Shown here: positions 46,043-57,212 of the stretch, one piece after another
How the letters are laid out: each line of letters opens with the position of its first letter
Numbering within the stretch: position 1 is the stretch's first letter
NCBI GenBank assembly: GCA_006386115.1
Contig: VFIW01000030.1
Span: forward strand, 124,001-188,000
Direction of reading: 5' to 3'
Source of the DNA: Globisporangium splendens
Lineage: Eukaryota; Oomycota; Peronosporomycetes; Pythiales; Pythiaceae
Length of the DNA stretch: 64,000 nt
Translations under genes and position numbers: made by a program
Notes under the pieces: generated by a model
What the model was told of the DNA's origin: nothing
The model's input: the letters and a program-made list of their open reading frames with translations, nothing else
Database searches by the model: none

Positions 46043-46528
46043 ATGGCCGACCAAGAGTTCTCCGAATGGGTGTCCGCGATGCGCCGCCACGAGAGTCCAG
46101 TGAGCGAGTCGTCGTCGTCCTGGGCCGACACGGACTCGGACAGCGACTCGGACAACGACGACGCGTTCGAGTACGCTGCGCAGTCGATTCACAGCAAGAA
46201 GAAGATGGCGTTCGAGCGCACGGCGCCCATGATGATCCCCCAGTGCACGCGCCGACGACGGACGTACTACATGAACGAGTTCGACGAGTCGGTGCCGCAG
46301 AAGCAGCACGCGGGCGTGTACAGAGATTTCTACAACAGCAGCGACTTGACCGCCAGTGTTGATGACGAAGATGACCCTGCGCTGTACCAGAACCTCGCGT
46401 ACTTCCGTTCCCAGAACGCCAGCAAGACGCTGAGCTCCCACAAGCCTCGCTCTCGGTCGTCGTCCCCGGCGCCACCGAGTGTGCCTGCGTCAAGCGAGAG
46501 TGACGACATCTTCGACATGGAGCTGTAA
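46043..46528 (+). CDS. Small acidic Ser-rich protein with C-terminal IFDMEL motif
   Basis: 161 residues in one exon with GC-rich third positions. Features in order: EFSEWVSAMRRHESP, a Ser/Asp run (DTDSDSDSDNDD, about 30-40), a basic patch (CTRRRRTYYMNEF, about 67-80), an acidic segment, a Ser/Pro/Arg stretch (SHKPRSRSSSPAPP) and the terminus SDDIFDMEL. No known domain. The terminus resembles that of the next gene (47838), which ends DEMIFDLEI, so the two may bind the same partner through it. Composition suggests a disordered, probably phosphorylated nuclear or cytosolic protein; this is inference. Confidence 0.7.
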   Translation: MADQEFSEWVSAMRRHESPVSESSSSWADTDSDSDSDNDDAFEYAAQSIHSKKKMAFERTAPMMIPQCTRRRRTYYMNEFDESVPQKQHAGVYRDFYNSSDLTASVDDEDDPALYQNLAYFRSQNASKTLSSHKPRSRSSSPAPPSVPASSESDDIFDMEL

Positions 46529-47775
46529 AGTGTCTTCATGACAAGCCACAGAGAGAGCTACTTGAAACGAATGTGGAACCCTGCGGGCTTCCACAGCGGC
46601 GGCAACCATTATTATAGAGAACTTGTATCTATTTAGTTATTTGTAAGGTAGTGTCCAGTGCTAGTCTTTTAGCGAAATGCCTGGGAAATTCAACAGCGTT
46701 ATTTATCTCAGCCATGAAAGCGATGTCATTTGAACTCTTATTCTTTCCACACAAAGAGAGAGAAAGCAAATGCAAGCGTAATTTAGTCTACCACCACGAC
46801 ATGCCTTAATAGTAATGCAACCAACCACCATGCTTCTGTGTGTATGCTCCGCCATTGAATCCGCTTGAACAACAAGCAAATAAGCAGCCACACGCATTCT
46901 GTACGCTCGCCTCAGCCGTGGAGACTAAGGTATCCTCGTGTCGTTTTCCTCATTTCCCATGTGGACCAATTTTAGTCACCCAGTATCACGTTTGCTTGCT
47001 TTTGCTTGTTTTTGGCTCGCGTCCGACATCCGGCAAAAGCAAAAAACCAACGGCGCAATCGGCTGTACTTCAACTGCAAGTTGCAGGTGGGTGGATCGGA
47101 TATGGGACCCGTTGGCTTTGGAAGCTTTCGACTGGGATAAGGACCACACACTCGTTGAACCAAGCGGCCGACCCACACCATCAACATCATAATCGTACGT
47201 TCATGTTCGATATACTTCGCCGTATCCTTTTCATCTGCATCCTCGAGCTCCAGCATCGCCTTCCACACTGCAACGCAGCATTATGGAACGAAGTGGAACT
47301 TTGTACTTTTCGACACATCCAAGTGTGTCGAAAACTCATGTCACTCCTTCAAAAGAGTGCCATTTACAGTACACTTCGACAAAGGCGAAAAGAAAGGTCA
47401 GCACTGAGTGACTGTCATGGGCGAGTGGCGCAAGTGGCCCCTCCCCAAAACCGACCAATCAGCGCGCGCCGAGGTCGCAGAAGATGCATTTTCCAACTGG
47501 CGCGTGGACCGACCGCCAAGTGGTCGGTACGCACATCAACACACTCTCTTTCTAACGCGCAAACACATCGGACGGGTCTGCGGGTTGAGGATACGGGTCG
47601 TCGGTTCTGGAGTGGGTTGTTCTCCTTCGGCTCGAGCACACATGGACAGGCGCGAGGGCGGGTCAAATAAATCCTGGGTGGGTTGATGTTTGTGCTTGTT
47701 CGTGATGGATTCGAGCGCTCGCAATGGGTCAACAACACGGCGCCGCCCATGTGAATCCGCGCCAAAGTGCAACAA
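46529..47775. other. intergenic region upstream of the 47838 gene
   Basis: No gene seen. It includes a short inverted repeat (CTTTTCGACACATCCAAGTGTGTCGAAAAC, about 47307-47336) and a CCAATCAG box at 47455-47462, about 380 nt before the next start codon, a placing like that of the 46043 gene. Confidence 0.45.
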
Positions 47776-47794
47776 GCTGTTCATTCTTCAATTG
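47776..47794 (+). promoter_or_regulatory. oomycete initiator element
   Basis: GCTGTTCATTCTTCAATTG contains TCATTCTTCAATTG, a nearly exact match to TCATTYYNCAWTTT. It lies about 45 nt before the ATG at 47838, the expected place for a transcription start. Confidence 0.6.
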
Positions 47795-47837
47795 TCGAGG
47801 CACCACTCCCCATAATACAACCACGGAGCAACTCAGT

Positions 47838-48374
47838 ATGGCAGCACCGCTCCAGACGCAGAGCCTGCCCGCTTGGAGCACCAAGCAGCATGTGAACGCG
47901 CAGCAGCGCCTCAAGCTCCTGGACCCGTCGCTGAGCTCCGAGTCGACGATCTCGTCGGGCGACGAAGAAACAGACTGCGAGTCGGACCGCGGCAGCTGCA
48001 CACCGCTGCGCGACAGCTGCACACCGCTGCGCGACGACCGCTCGCGATTAGAGGCGTACATGGCGCGCAAGGGCATGACCAAGAGCGCGTTCCAGCGACG
48101 CTTTGGCACGGACCCTGCGGAGCAGATGCGGCAGCTCGAGCGCTTGTCGCCGTGCTGTTTCCGTGAGCGACGACGACCGGACCTGCGCACGACCGACCCC
48201 ATGGCGATCCCGATGAAACAGACGATCGGATACCAGGGCTGGGACGAAGACGACGAAGACTGCCGCTGCGGCAACGACTGCGGCTTCTTCCAGGAGGGCG
48301 ACGACGAAGGTCTCGTCGCGGTTCCGGGTCAAGAGCCGAGTCTGGACGAGATGATCTTCGATTTAGAGATTTGA
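47838..48374 (+). CDS. Small acidic protein with Cys cluster and C-terminal IFDLEI motif
   Basis: 178 residues in one exon. An acidic Ser stretch (SSESTISSGDEETDCESD) is followed by a heptapeptide SCTPLRD encoded twice by a 21-bp direct repeat (47994-48035). Then come a basic helix (AYMARKGMTKSAFQRRFG), CCFRERRRP, and an acidic Cys-containing segment (DCRCGNDCGFF). It ends LDEMIFDLEI, like the 46043 product. No known domain. A well-placed initiator and C/G-ending codons support a real gene. Function unknown; a partner shared with 46043 through the C-terminal motif is a guess. Confidence 0.72.
   Translation: MAAPLQTQSLPAWSTKQHVNAQQRLKLLDPSLSSESTISSGDEETDCESDRGSCTPLRDSCTPLRDDRSRLEAYMARKGMTKSAFQRRFGTDPAEQMRQLERLSPCCFRERRRPDLRTTDPMAIPMKQTIGYQGWDEDDEDCRCGNDCGFFQEGDDEGLVAVPGQEPSLDEMIFDLEI
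47994..48035 (+). repeat. 21-bp tandem duplication inside the 47838 gene
   Basis: AGCTGCACACCGCTGCGCGAC occurs twice head to tail without mismatch and adds one copy of SCTPLRD in frame. Confidence 0.95.
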
Positions 48375-49735
48375 GCGCGCGTTTGTGGAGACAAAAAGAA
48401 ATCGGCAAAGCGGCGCTGAAGAAAGTGGGTGTGTGGAAGCAAGCATGCTCGCTACATTTCTTCAAATCATCAATAGTATTTAGTTAGGGAATAATTTAAC
48501 GTTAAAAAAAGTATCATTACAGTAATCAGCACGCTCCATTAGGAATGCGTCAAGGCGCATGAGTGGGACTGCCATTACAGGCCACTTTATATGGACACTG
48601 GGAGGCATGCGCTCTTCCACAAGCGAGATGGAACTGTTCCGCACGCAGTTCGTGACATGTGTTTATTGGCACAAACAAGCGACAGACAACCGCACAAAAC
48701 GCAACCAAAGAGGAAAAGAGAACCCCGGGAGGAGCCAAATCCAAATCACGAGGAGGAGGGAGGATGCGTACCCTCGTTGGCCATTTAACCATCTATCGGA
48801 CTGCAGCCAATCAAGAGCCGCATTGCCCCCGACCGTGTGCGACGTGCGGGCACCACGACGCCTCGTGCCAATCCCATGGGTGCAGAGCGCGTGCGTGGAG
48901 ACGCGATGGCCACTCGCGGCCTGCGCGTGCATCACGACATGTGTGCGTTCGTGTGCACTGGTGGACACGACGCTCGCCGCATCCGTACAGTAAGCAATAA
49001 GAGCGTTGACGGCCGCCATGTCCACACTTTATTGTCACGCGGATGACTGTTTCCTTTGTTTTTTTCTATTGGTTTTAGCTCCTAACCGGGAGAAGGAAGT
49101 CGTTTGTCATTGGCTGCATGCCGACTGTTGTCGTGGCGGCAATTGCTGTTCATGCGTGGAGCGAGCGTACATGCTTGTGGCTGTGGGTGTGCGAGTGAGT
49201 CGGTCGACGCCATCTACCGAGGAAACCGCCGCCCACTCAATCATTCCATCCATCCGTCAATCATCTCTCAAGCGGCAACCACTTTTTCCTTCTTGTCGAC
49301 TGCCACATCAATTTCGCCAGAAATCAGGCGAGTTGTCGAAAATATCGAAAGCCGATTCTTTTTGCACTTGGGAAAAAAGAGGAGTCAAAAAGAGTTGATT
49401 TGCTGAAAATGTCCACAATGAGCCTGATTCCTACCAAATGACAAGTTGTCGAAATCGTCTGCGACGAACCTGATTCTTGTTGCATGCGACGTTGGAGATT
49501 TATGTTGAGAGACAATCGAAAACGTCGAGAATGACACCTGATTCTTTCAGATGGCCAAGAAGTGAGTGAGCGCTGGTCGCAACCCAAAAGCAAAGCACAC
49601 ATCGCAGCAGAAAGCGTAATCGTGCGCACTCTCGACGCACGCGGTCTATCGGTCACTGGTCTCCAAGCGTGTCGTGCGCCTTACACACACATTGGCTCCC
49701 TGTTGCCGCGATCTGCAGCAGCGCATCCGGCGTCG
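48375..49735. other. intergenic region with a degenerate repeat array
   Basis: No gene seen. Part of it (about 49325-49550) contains four diverged copies of a motif ending CTGATTC. A CCAATCA box lies at about 48809. Confidence 0.45.
49325..49550. repeat. diverged minisatellite-like array
   Basis: A motif of the form TTGTCGAAAAT...CCTGATTC recurs four times (CCGATTC at 49352, CTGATTC at 49423, 49470 and 49539) with spacings of about 71, 47 and 69 nt. The copies are diverged. Confidence 0.5.
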
Positions 49736-50323
49736 ATGCTCGTAGAGAGCACTGCGGTGGCGCTCACGCTCTTCCTGGCGCTGCTGGGTATCGTGGTTGT
49801 CAAGTACATTCGCTACCGCTGGTACACGCGCAGCGCCACCAGCGACGACGACAGCAGTAGCGATGACGACGAAGGTGTAACCAGTGGGGATGGGGAGAAA
49901 ATCGCGCTCATCGCACAGGAAGCGCAGCTCAATGGTAGCGATCGGGAAGGAGCGACAGCAGTGCGGCATGCGACCGCGATGGGGAGAAAGCTGTGGATGT
50001 CGCTTCGTGATCTGCTCGTGAGTCCATTCGCTCTTGTTGGTACGAAACTGCAACCGTTGATGCGTGAGAAACGACGAAGCGCCAAGTCGTCGAAGCGAAA
50101 AGTGCGTTTGCCGCCCAAGAAGATCCACAAGCCGTACTTCTACCCGCTGCTGGAGGAAACAGCGCAATGGTGGGAGACGCAATGCCAGCAGCAGCTACAG
50201 GCCATCAAAGTGGAGGACGCGACTGTCGTGGCGCCACCGCCAACTGCCATTGTGGCACCAAAGTTGTCTCCTTTGGAGATCATAACAGTTGCCACTGACG
50301 AACTGCACAGCACGGCAACGTAG
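49736..50323 (+). CDS. Membrane-anchored protein of unknown function
   Basis: 195 residues from ATG 49736; the frame is open upstream but without an ATG. An N-terminal hydrophobic span (ALTLFLALLGIVVVKYI, about 8-25) is followed by basic residues (RYRWYTR), which predicts a signal anchor with the C-terminus in the cytosol. Then come a Ser/Asp stretch (DDDSSSDDDEG), a possible amphipathic helix (KLWMSLRDLLVSPFALVG), a Lys/Arg-rich patch (KRRSAKSSKRKVRLPPKK) and HKPYFYPLLEETAQWWE. No family recognised. Confidence 0.6.
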   Translation: MLVESTAVALTLFLALLGIVVVKYIRYRWYTRSATSDDDSSSDDDEGVTSGDGEKIALIAQEAQLNGSDREGATAVRHATAMGRKLWMSLRDLLVSPFALVGTKLQPLMREKRRSAKSSKRKVRLPPKKIHKPYFYPLLEETAQWWETQCQQQLQAIKVEDATVVAPPPTAIVAPKLSPLEIITVATDELHSTAT

Positions 50324-52021
50324 CCATCGTTCAGCATTGAGGTGTGTACTCCTTCGGAGACAACTAGGTAGGTAGTCATCGGGTCTCATGTAAGGACAGA
50401 TAGATACAGATAGATAGATTGCATATAATGCACGAGCACATACTACGCAGGTGTGTAGAGTAGAGTAGGATACAGTGATGCCTGCGTAAATTAGCGTCTC
50501 CGCCGCAGTGTTTTTCTTCAATGGAACTAATCAGATTGAAGTCGATATGCTCCCAGACGCTACTATAATGTATGCGCTGCAGTGTCGATACCTCAAGAAG
50601 CACTAAAAACAACGCTTGCTTCGAGGGATTTTCACCCTCCTCTTTGAGTCTGCGGAACGCTTGACTTACTGACAGGTGGCATCTGTAATCGTGCGATACT
50701 GTGCAGGAGGACGACGGTGTCGGCGTCATGCGGTAAGCACTTCAGTTTGGCAGCGCCGATGCTGGGTTAACACGTATGTTGTGGCTACTTTTCCACATTC
50801 GAAGTCTGTCGAGTACATGCTGACGCCGTCACCTCTCCGGAACAACTTTCATCAAGATGTTGATGCAACACGTGACGACAACCACTTTCGTCGGCTACAT
50901 GTTTCCTCGCGACTTGGCCTCAAGTGGGTACGACCACAGCGTTTGCCCAGATATTGGCGATGCCATGGAGTCAACAAGTTGAAGTTGAGTACGAGCCAAC
51001 GGTTTGGGATATCTATCGTCTCGGCCTAAGGTTTGTTGTTCATGGTGCGATCAAGGGGATTGCCGACAATGGTTTGGCCTCCTTCACGATTGCGATGCTC
51101 GTGAAGCTCAATGAAAATAGGAATATGTTGCTGTTTTCTTCCAGGTGCCATGCGACCCTCAGTTTCGGCTGCTTGGTCATTCCTGTTGTGATACCACCAT
51201 CGAACGCCAACACTCTCGTAGTCGCTCAGAGATTGCAGCAGAAATAGAACTCACTGCTTCTGTAGATAGTACTATTGTATCACTGCATTGTGTAGATTGC
51301 ATTTCCATCACTGACAACATCTGAATCTGGGTGTGAATTTGTCGTGCGTAGATGGACACATGTGAATGGCAGTAGCGTTGCTCGCGGTGATGAACGAAAG
51401 CAGAGCTGGGAGCGTCAGCGGGTCGATTGAAAGCACTATGTCCAACTGCTTCTGGATGAAGGCCAGTTTCGAGCGTAGTTTTGGATGGATACGAGTATTC
51501 CAAATGCCAGCTTGCTCGACCATCCACGTCGAGTAATCTGTGGAAGTCGGAGGACTAGCGTCTTGTATTATCCGATTAGATGGCATAATCCGTTCCTCGG
51601 ACACTGTAAATGCTCGCATCCATGATGGCCACCACTCCACCATCGCCACCGAGGAGTGCCAATGATGGTATTTGTGTTGGTGAGCAGGCTGCAAGCGCAA
51701 TATGAAGCGAGCTCAGCAACGTGCCATCTACGATGAGTGATACTTGGATACTGATCAGTGGAAAAAGTCATTGATGCAACTCGACAAGATGCACAACGTT
51801 GTCTGCGATGCTCTTTTACTCGGCATGTGCGGTAGCTTCGTCAGTACGTGTCGCAAAATATTGACATAAGTGGGATTCGCTGACTCAGAAGGAATCAGAA
51901 CGACCAACATTCTGACCCGATGCTTGTCAGATACATCGAAAGATCGCAGCTCTTCCTTGCAGCTCAAGTCAAATAGACGACGCCCCAATGATGCAGCAAC
52001 GCACACGGCAGCCCACACAGT
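50324..52021. other. gene-poor stretch with traces of decayed coding sequence
   Basis: At 50850-51130 two overlapping plus-strand frames together read like coding sequence (MLMQHVTTTTFVGYMFPRD, then TVWDIYRLGLRFVVHGAI), implying a frameshifted remnant of an unrecognised gene. On the minus strand 51310-51600 has a protein-like frame (AGIWNTRIHPKLRSKL, LSIDPLTLPALLSF) with no recognised family. GATA-type simple repeats occur at about 50397-50420. Confidence 0.35.
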
Positions 52022-55000
52022 GTTACCGTCCTGTCGCTATTGTGCGCATTGCTTCCGTGTGGATTGGGGTGGGATGGCGCACAGACTGGGGGAGTGAAGA
52101 CGCCGTCTCGAGGCACACACCAAGAGGAACGACAGCATGCACCGACAGCACTCGTCAACTTGGTCGTCAATGAAGCAGATCGTGTCGAGACCGGACGAGT
52201 GGATGCGGGGACGCAATTCAAGGAAGCGATGCGGCAGTACGCCCAAGTAAGTGCTGCCGTCCTTGTAGCCACAGAGCATGTTACATGAGACTTGCGCTGC
52301 CTGTCCATATGCGTTGAATTGCTCATTGAGAACGCTTTCTATTGATTGTGGTTTCTGTTGTAAACACACACACACACACATTAGAACCAACCAGTGGAAG
52401 CGATTGCAATGGCACAGCGGGTCGCAAGCCTATCGCGGACAGTGCCGCATCTGTGCTTCCTTGGTCAAGCGCACAGAGGAGTGGGTAACACCGATCGAGC
52501 GTTCCAGTACTTCCACGAAGCATTCGACGTCGCGGCAAGTCTCAACCATGCGCTTCCACTTGATCAAGAATACTGGCTTCATTTCCAGTACGCAGAGTTA
52601 TTACGGCAATCCATCACATCGGAGGCGGTCTCTGAGCAGCGCTCAGCTACGGCTCGCAAGCTCAAGGCTGCCACTTGTGTACCAGTCCGCGGACGTGATC
52701 GTCGAAGCTCGTTTCCAATACTCGTCGTCTCTTCAATCGCTGCTGAGTGAATCGAAAGCGCCTCTAATCCTGCCAGAACCGATCACAACTGTGAGCATGG
52801 GCTCCATGGGCTATTACGCCGTGTACCAGGGGTTCAACGACGTGGGCATCCGCTCACAATTGGCGCGAGTCTACAGGAAAGGCATCCCAGCATTGTCATT
52901 CACTGCACCACACGTAGTTCATAGCCGAAACAGAATCTACCAGTTCACGTTCTCATCAGCATCTACCCGCATGAACCGTAAAGCACGTCGCATCGCCAAG
53001 CGATATGCCAAGTACTCGAATGACACCGTTCACCTTCATCGACGCATACGACTGGGCTTCCATTCAGGACTCATGCGGTATCACTCTGTGGGACTCTTAA
53101 TGCAGGGTGTCATCACCCACCTTCCACGCGATGCGTTCGAGGTGATCGTGATCATCTATGATGACAACCAGCGAGATGAGCTCACCGAAATGGTGCTACA
53201 CAGCGCCGATAATGTGGTGTTCCTGAGCCACCAGCTCCACGAAGCTCAACGGCAGATCGCCGACTTAGAGCTCGATATGCTGGTGTTCACAGAGATCGGC
53301 ATGGACCTCCAGACCTACTTTCTGGCCTTCTCGCGTCTCGCGCTACGGACTGCGATGTTCTGGGGTCACGCCGTCACAAGCGGCATCGACACTGTCGACT
53401 ACTTCGTCTCATCCAATCTTTTTTATGACGATCAAGCCGAGTCGTTGTCTGCCAATAGCCATGTCGGCCCCAACGAACAACAGTCCAAGTACACAGAGTG
53501 CGTCTACGAGATGGGTCACCTCACAACGTACTTCTTGACTCCGCTGGTTCCGCAAGAGCAGGTCACACTAGCGTCCCATACGCTGCTCCGTGAATCACTT
53601 GGCCTGCCATCCAAGGACATACTGCCAGTCATGATATTGGTACCGCAGACGCTGTACAAATTCCACCCGGACTTTGACCGCCTCATCGAACGCGTGCTTT
53701 TGAGTGTTCCAGGGACAAGCTTCCTTGCCGTGCCCATCGGGGCTATGTCATGGCTCGGAGATGAAATTCGCAGGAGATGGCGGCGCACGCTGTCGCCGTC
53801 GGTGTACCAGCGCATCTACTTCCTTCGGCCCTTGAGCACGACTGAATTCATGGGAGTGTGTGCGATGGCCGATCTGGTGTTGGACCCGTTCCCTGTAGGT
53901 GGCGGGAGAAGCAGCTTCGAGATCTTTTCCGTCGGGACTCCTATCGTGATGCTCGCGCCGCGAACAACGATCTTGCAGCTCACGGCGGCGATGTACAACG
54001 TCATGGGCGTCACAGACTTGATCACATACTTTGAGGACGACTTTGTGGAGATCGCTGTGCGGCTTGCGCGAGATGAGGGGCTTCGAACTCATTTCCGTCA
54101 GCGCATCTTGGAGAATAAGCACAAACTGTATGAGAATGCAATCGTGATCCGGGAGTGGGAGACGTTCCTCATCTCAATACTCGCTGCAAAGCCGCCACCA
54201 GAGCGAACTTCGAATGGAGTCAAAGACAATGCACGCATGACAACTGAATGCCCGCATGTGCGGCCTTCAGCTCCAGTCAAGGAACCTTTCTTTGAGGTCG
54301 TGGTCCGTGTGAACGTCTCGGACGCTGTAGGTTCGGAGGGGACAGAGGTTGCGTTCACGATCCCAATGCCTAGTATAGAGGATGACCCGTTTGAGATCAG
54401 TGAAGAATTTGCGGAACGTTTCCACCCGCCACTTGACTCGCTGAAGCAAAACTTTGTCGCCAAATTAATGTGGAATGCAAAGCATCGGCAGTCGCGATCG
54501 GTGGTCAGAACGGTCAACTTCTCCATCGGCGGCAGCACGAGCCTTCCAGTCGAGATTCGACATGGCGACGACCTTCATCTTGCGTTGCGGATACACCTCA
54601 GCAAGCAGTCAAAGTTAACACTGGATGCTAGGAGCCAAGACGCTGCGATGAACGAACTCAAACGACTTGTACCGGAGCACACCTCACCAGCGTGGATCGC
54701 AGCAAGATCGTTCTCATTTCGTCCGAGCGAACCGCCAACCAGATCCGGCGACGAATTACGCGATTGCGTGACGCTGCTGATGACCACGTGTAAGCGACTT
54801 TCGTTGTTTCTTCGTACCATCGCGTCACTTCAACGTTCTCTTAGGATCAAACAGGAATCCGACTGGTCCAACTGGTTTTGCCACGTGCTCATCGTGGACG
54901 ACAACTCGTCACCAGCCGATCGCGACGCCATGAAAGCGCATTTACCGAAAAGCGTCGAGTTTCGCTTCAAAACTCCTGGACAGCGTGGCCATGCAAAGTC

Positions 55001-55609
55001 GCTCAACCTGGCGATCGGACAGGTTCAAAGCCAATTTGTGCTGTACCTCGAAGACGACTGGGAATTTCAAAATATCACAACTGACGACCGTGAGCATGCG
55101 TCGTCTTTGTCATTCTTGTCGGATGCGCTCACAATACTTCGCAGCAGCAGACACAACGAGCAGAATGAGAATGAACCACTTGCACTCGTGCTACTCAACA
55201 ATCAGAACAGTGGCTGGGAGCGACGACTTGACAATCGCGGAGCAACAGCCGCAGTGTGCGATATTTTGTGCACGAGTTTGCCGTGTGCGATCCTCGCCAC
55301 ACGTTCTCGTACTGGCCAGGGTTTTCGTTGAATCCAGGGGTCTGGGACCTGCGCGAGATCTTCCACGCATTGAACCATGGCTTAGAGCACCATCCTCCGA
55401 AGCTGATATTTGACGAAAACAGCGATTCCTTCGAGCGCGATCTTTCGATTCGAATCTGGCGCTCGGGACTGCGGGTTGCATACCTATCCGAGGACACGGT
55501 GGTGCATATTGGCGCACCACCAGGAACAAACGGGTCAGCTTACGTGCTTAATGGCGTGCCACGAACCTTGGATCTTCCGTTTGTAGCACCGTCACTGGTA
55601 GAGCCGTGA
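52022..55609 (+). pseudogene. TPR - O-GlcNAc-transferase-like (GT41) - GT2 glycosyltransferase fusion, frameshifted
   Basis: A TPR segment (about 52130-52246 and 52385-52665, split by a GTAAGT...TTAG intron holding a CA repeat) is followed after a frame change near 52665 by an open frame to about 55250. The first half is OGT-like: LGFHSGLMRYHSVGLLMQG, then LVLDPFPVGGGRSSFEIF and VGTPIVMLAPRTT, the GT41 nucleotide-sugar region. The second half is GT2-like: TLLMTTCKRLSLFLRTIASL, VLIVDDNSS and LYLEDDWEF. A second frame change near 55250 leads to the C-terminus (FSYWPGFSLNPGVWDL) ending at 55609. GT41 transfers GlcNAc or fucose to Ser/Thr; the GT2 acceptor is unknown. The 5' exon is uncertain. 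Two frameshifts imply a pseudogene or assembly errors, while the long clean middle suggests recent damage. Confidence 0.75.
52364..52380. repeat. (CA)n microsatellite in an intron
   Basis: A CA run lies immediately before the TTAG acceptor of the glycosyltransferase gene. Confidence 0.9.
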
Positions 55610-55697
55610 AGACGTTGCAGAATCACTTACATGAGTGTTGAGGTTAATAATGTATATTGCATACGACTCCTATTACGCACACAGAAGGAGCTCATCC

Positions 55698-56754
55698 TTA
55701 CTCTGTGCTCGCGTCCTCGGCGAACGACTGCAGGATACGCTTCTGTTTGGGATGGAGACTCACGTGTGGCCGCTTGTCTTTCACGAACGCGATCGCGTCG
55801 TCCAGACTCATGTGTCGATGCTGCATCAGGAATGCGATGACGACCACGGTGCTGCGACCACGACCAGCCTTGCAGTGCACGTATGTCGTGGCGCCATTCC
55901 CGTCGACATGCGTGTGAATAAACGCTACGCATCTGATCAACAGACAGAGCAATAAGGAGAAGAGAGATTAATTGTGTGGGTAGCTCACTAGAGACAAGCA
56001 TATGCAAGAATAAAGACCAAAATACCTGCGAATGGTGTCGATCGTGGGTGGAGAGAAATCGCCCGTGGCGCCAAAGCATTGCGCGACAGCCGCATCGCGC
56101 CATTCCTCTAAAACAACAATCACAATGTATATGAGGCACATACGCAACGGATAGTGAGATCACTTGGTCTTGAATGTATACCACCACGTGCGTGGGCACT
56201 AACCAGGGGAAACCGGCGTCGCAAACAGGTTCGGCAGGAGCTCGAACGGCTGGTTCATCGTCACAATCGCACGCACGCCTTCCTGCTGCGTCAGCTGTAA
56301 AATAAAACAAAACGCGTTTACCCAGCCATATAAAAGCAGTCGCCACAGCATAGCCATTTCCCCATAATGACAAGCGCAGCACGAACACAAAGACAGACCT
56401 GGTGAAGATGCTGCTTCTCGCGCAGCGGCAGCGCGCCCAGGAGCAGCAATGGCTCCACGCGGCTCCACCACGGACGGCGCTCGTCGTGCTGCAGCACCAG
56501 GTTATAGAGAAAGGAGACATGGAACAGCTACAAAACAGGGCACATCCACAGTCAGCACAGCCAGTCAGTCAGCCGTCTACGTCCCTGTCCACTCTCTCCA
56601 TATAACTATAAACGCAGGCATATAGGAGACACACGATGCCAGTGTTCTTCGCTGTCGTCGCCGCCCCCGCATCGCGGTCGCCTGCCTCTCGCTGCTCGTC
56701 CGCTTGGTGCGCTGGCGGAGACTCCGCATCCGATTCCGTCTGCGCATTTGCCAT
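55698..56754 (-). CDS. PTPMT1-like phosphatidylglycerophosphate phosphatase (dual-specificity PTP fold)
   Basis: Five exons in minus order (56635-56754, 56399-56527, 56204-56294, 56026-56107, 55698-55932) join exactly to 218 residues. After a 40-residue disordered start come LFHVSFLYNL, WWSRVEPLLLLGALPLR (the PTPMT1 hallmark), GVRAIVTMNQPFEL and EEWRDAAVAQ. The catalytic P-loop is HCKAGRGRS (Cys161, Arg167), and the Lys-Ala insert (HCKAGR rather than HCxxG-only) is typical of PTPMT1/PLIP enzymes. They dephosphorylate phosphatidylglycerophosphate in the mitochondrial inner membrane, a step to cardiolipin. The N-terminus is acidic, so mitochondrial targeting is not obvious from it. It is divergent from the GH1 gene. 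Confidence 0.93.
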
Positions 56755-57212
56755 TTGGTTCGCTTTCTCTGTTTAGTTGGGCGGATGGGTGACAATCGAG
56801 CGGAGCGTCCGCTGTCGTGAACAAGCGGAGAGGGTAGGGGTGGCGGACAATGAGTGGACGCGGTTGAAGTTGTGGTGACAGGTGTGTTGAGTGAATGCTG
56901 TTGCTTCAACCGCCTGTGGAACGCACGATTATCACGAGAAATGAGGGGCTCCTGCAACCCCATTTTTTGAGTGGACTAGACAGCGGTTAGGGATATCAGC
57001 AACTTACATAGACTGAAGTGAGCAAAACAGACCTGTTGTCGTGTTGCTGTAGCCACGGCCCAGACGAATTGGATGGATGCACGTGGGTGCTGCTTGGAGG
57101 GAACGGGTGCCACATTGATGTGTTGGGGTCTTGGATCTTGCTCCTGAGAGAGATCTTTCATTCTCCAATCTGCCAGCTACCACACACGTCCACCCATACC
57201 AGACACTTGATC
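56755..57212. other. divergent promoter region (PTPMT1-like / GH1)
   Basis: 458 bp between two divergent start codons. It contains the initiator of the GH1 gene; no coding sequence was recognised. Confidence 0.5.
57163..57180 (+). promoter_or_regulatory. oomycete initiator element of the GH1 gene
   Basis: ATCTTTCATTCTCCAATC contains TCATTCTCCAATCT with the next base, matching TCATTYYNCAWTTT at all but one position, about 35-45 nt before the ATG at 57213. Confidence 0.6.

Noticed and set aside
51308..51700. Minus-strand frame with protein-like segments
   Set aside because: No family, no clear start or splice sites; mentioned only as a trace.
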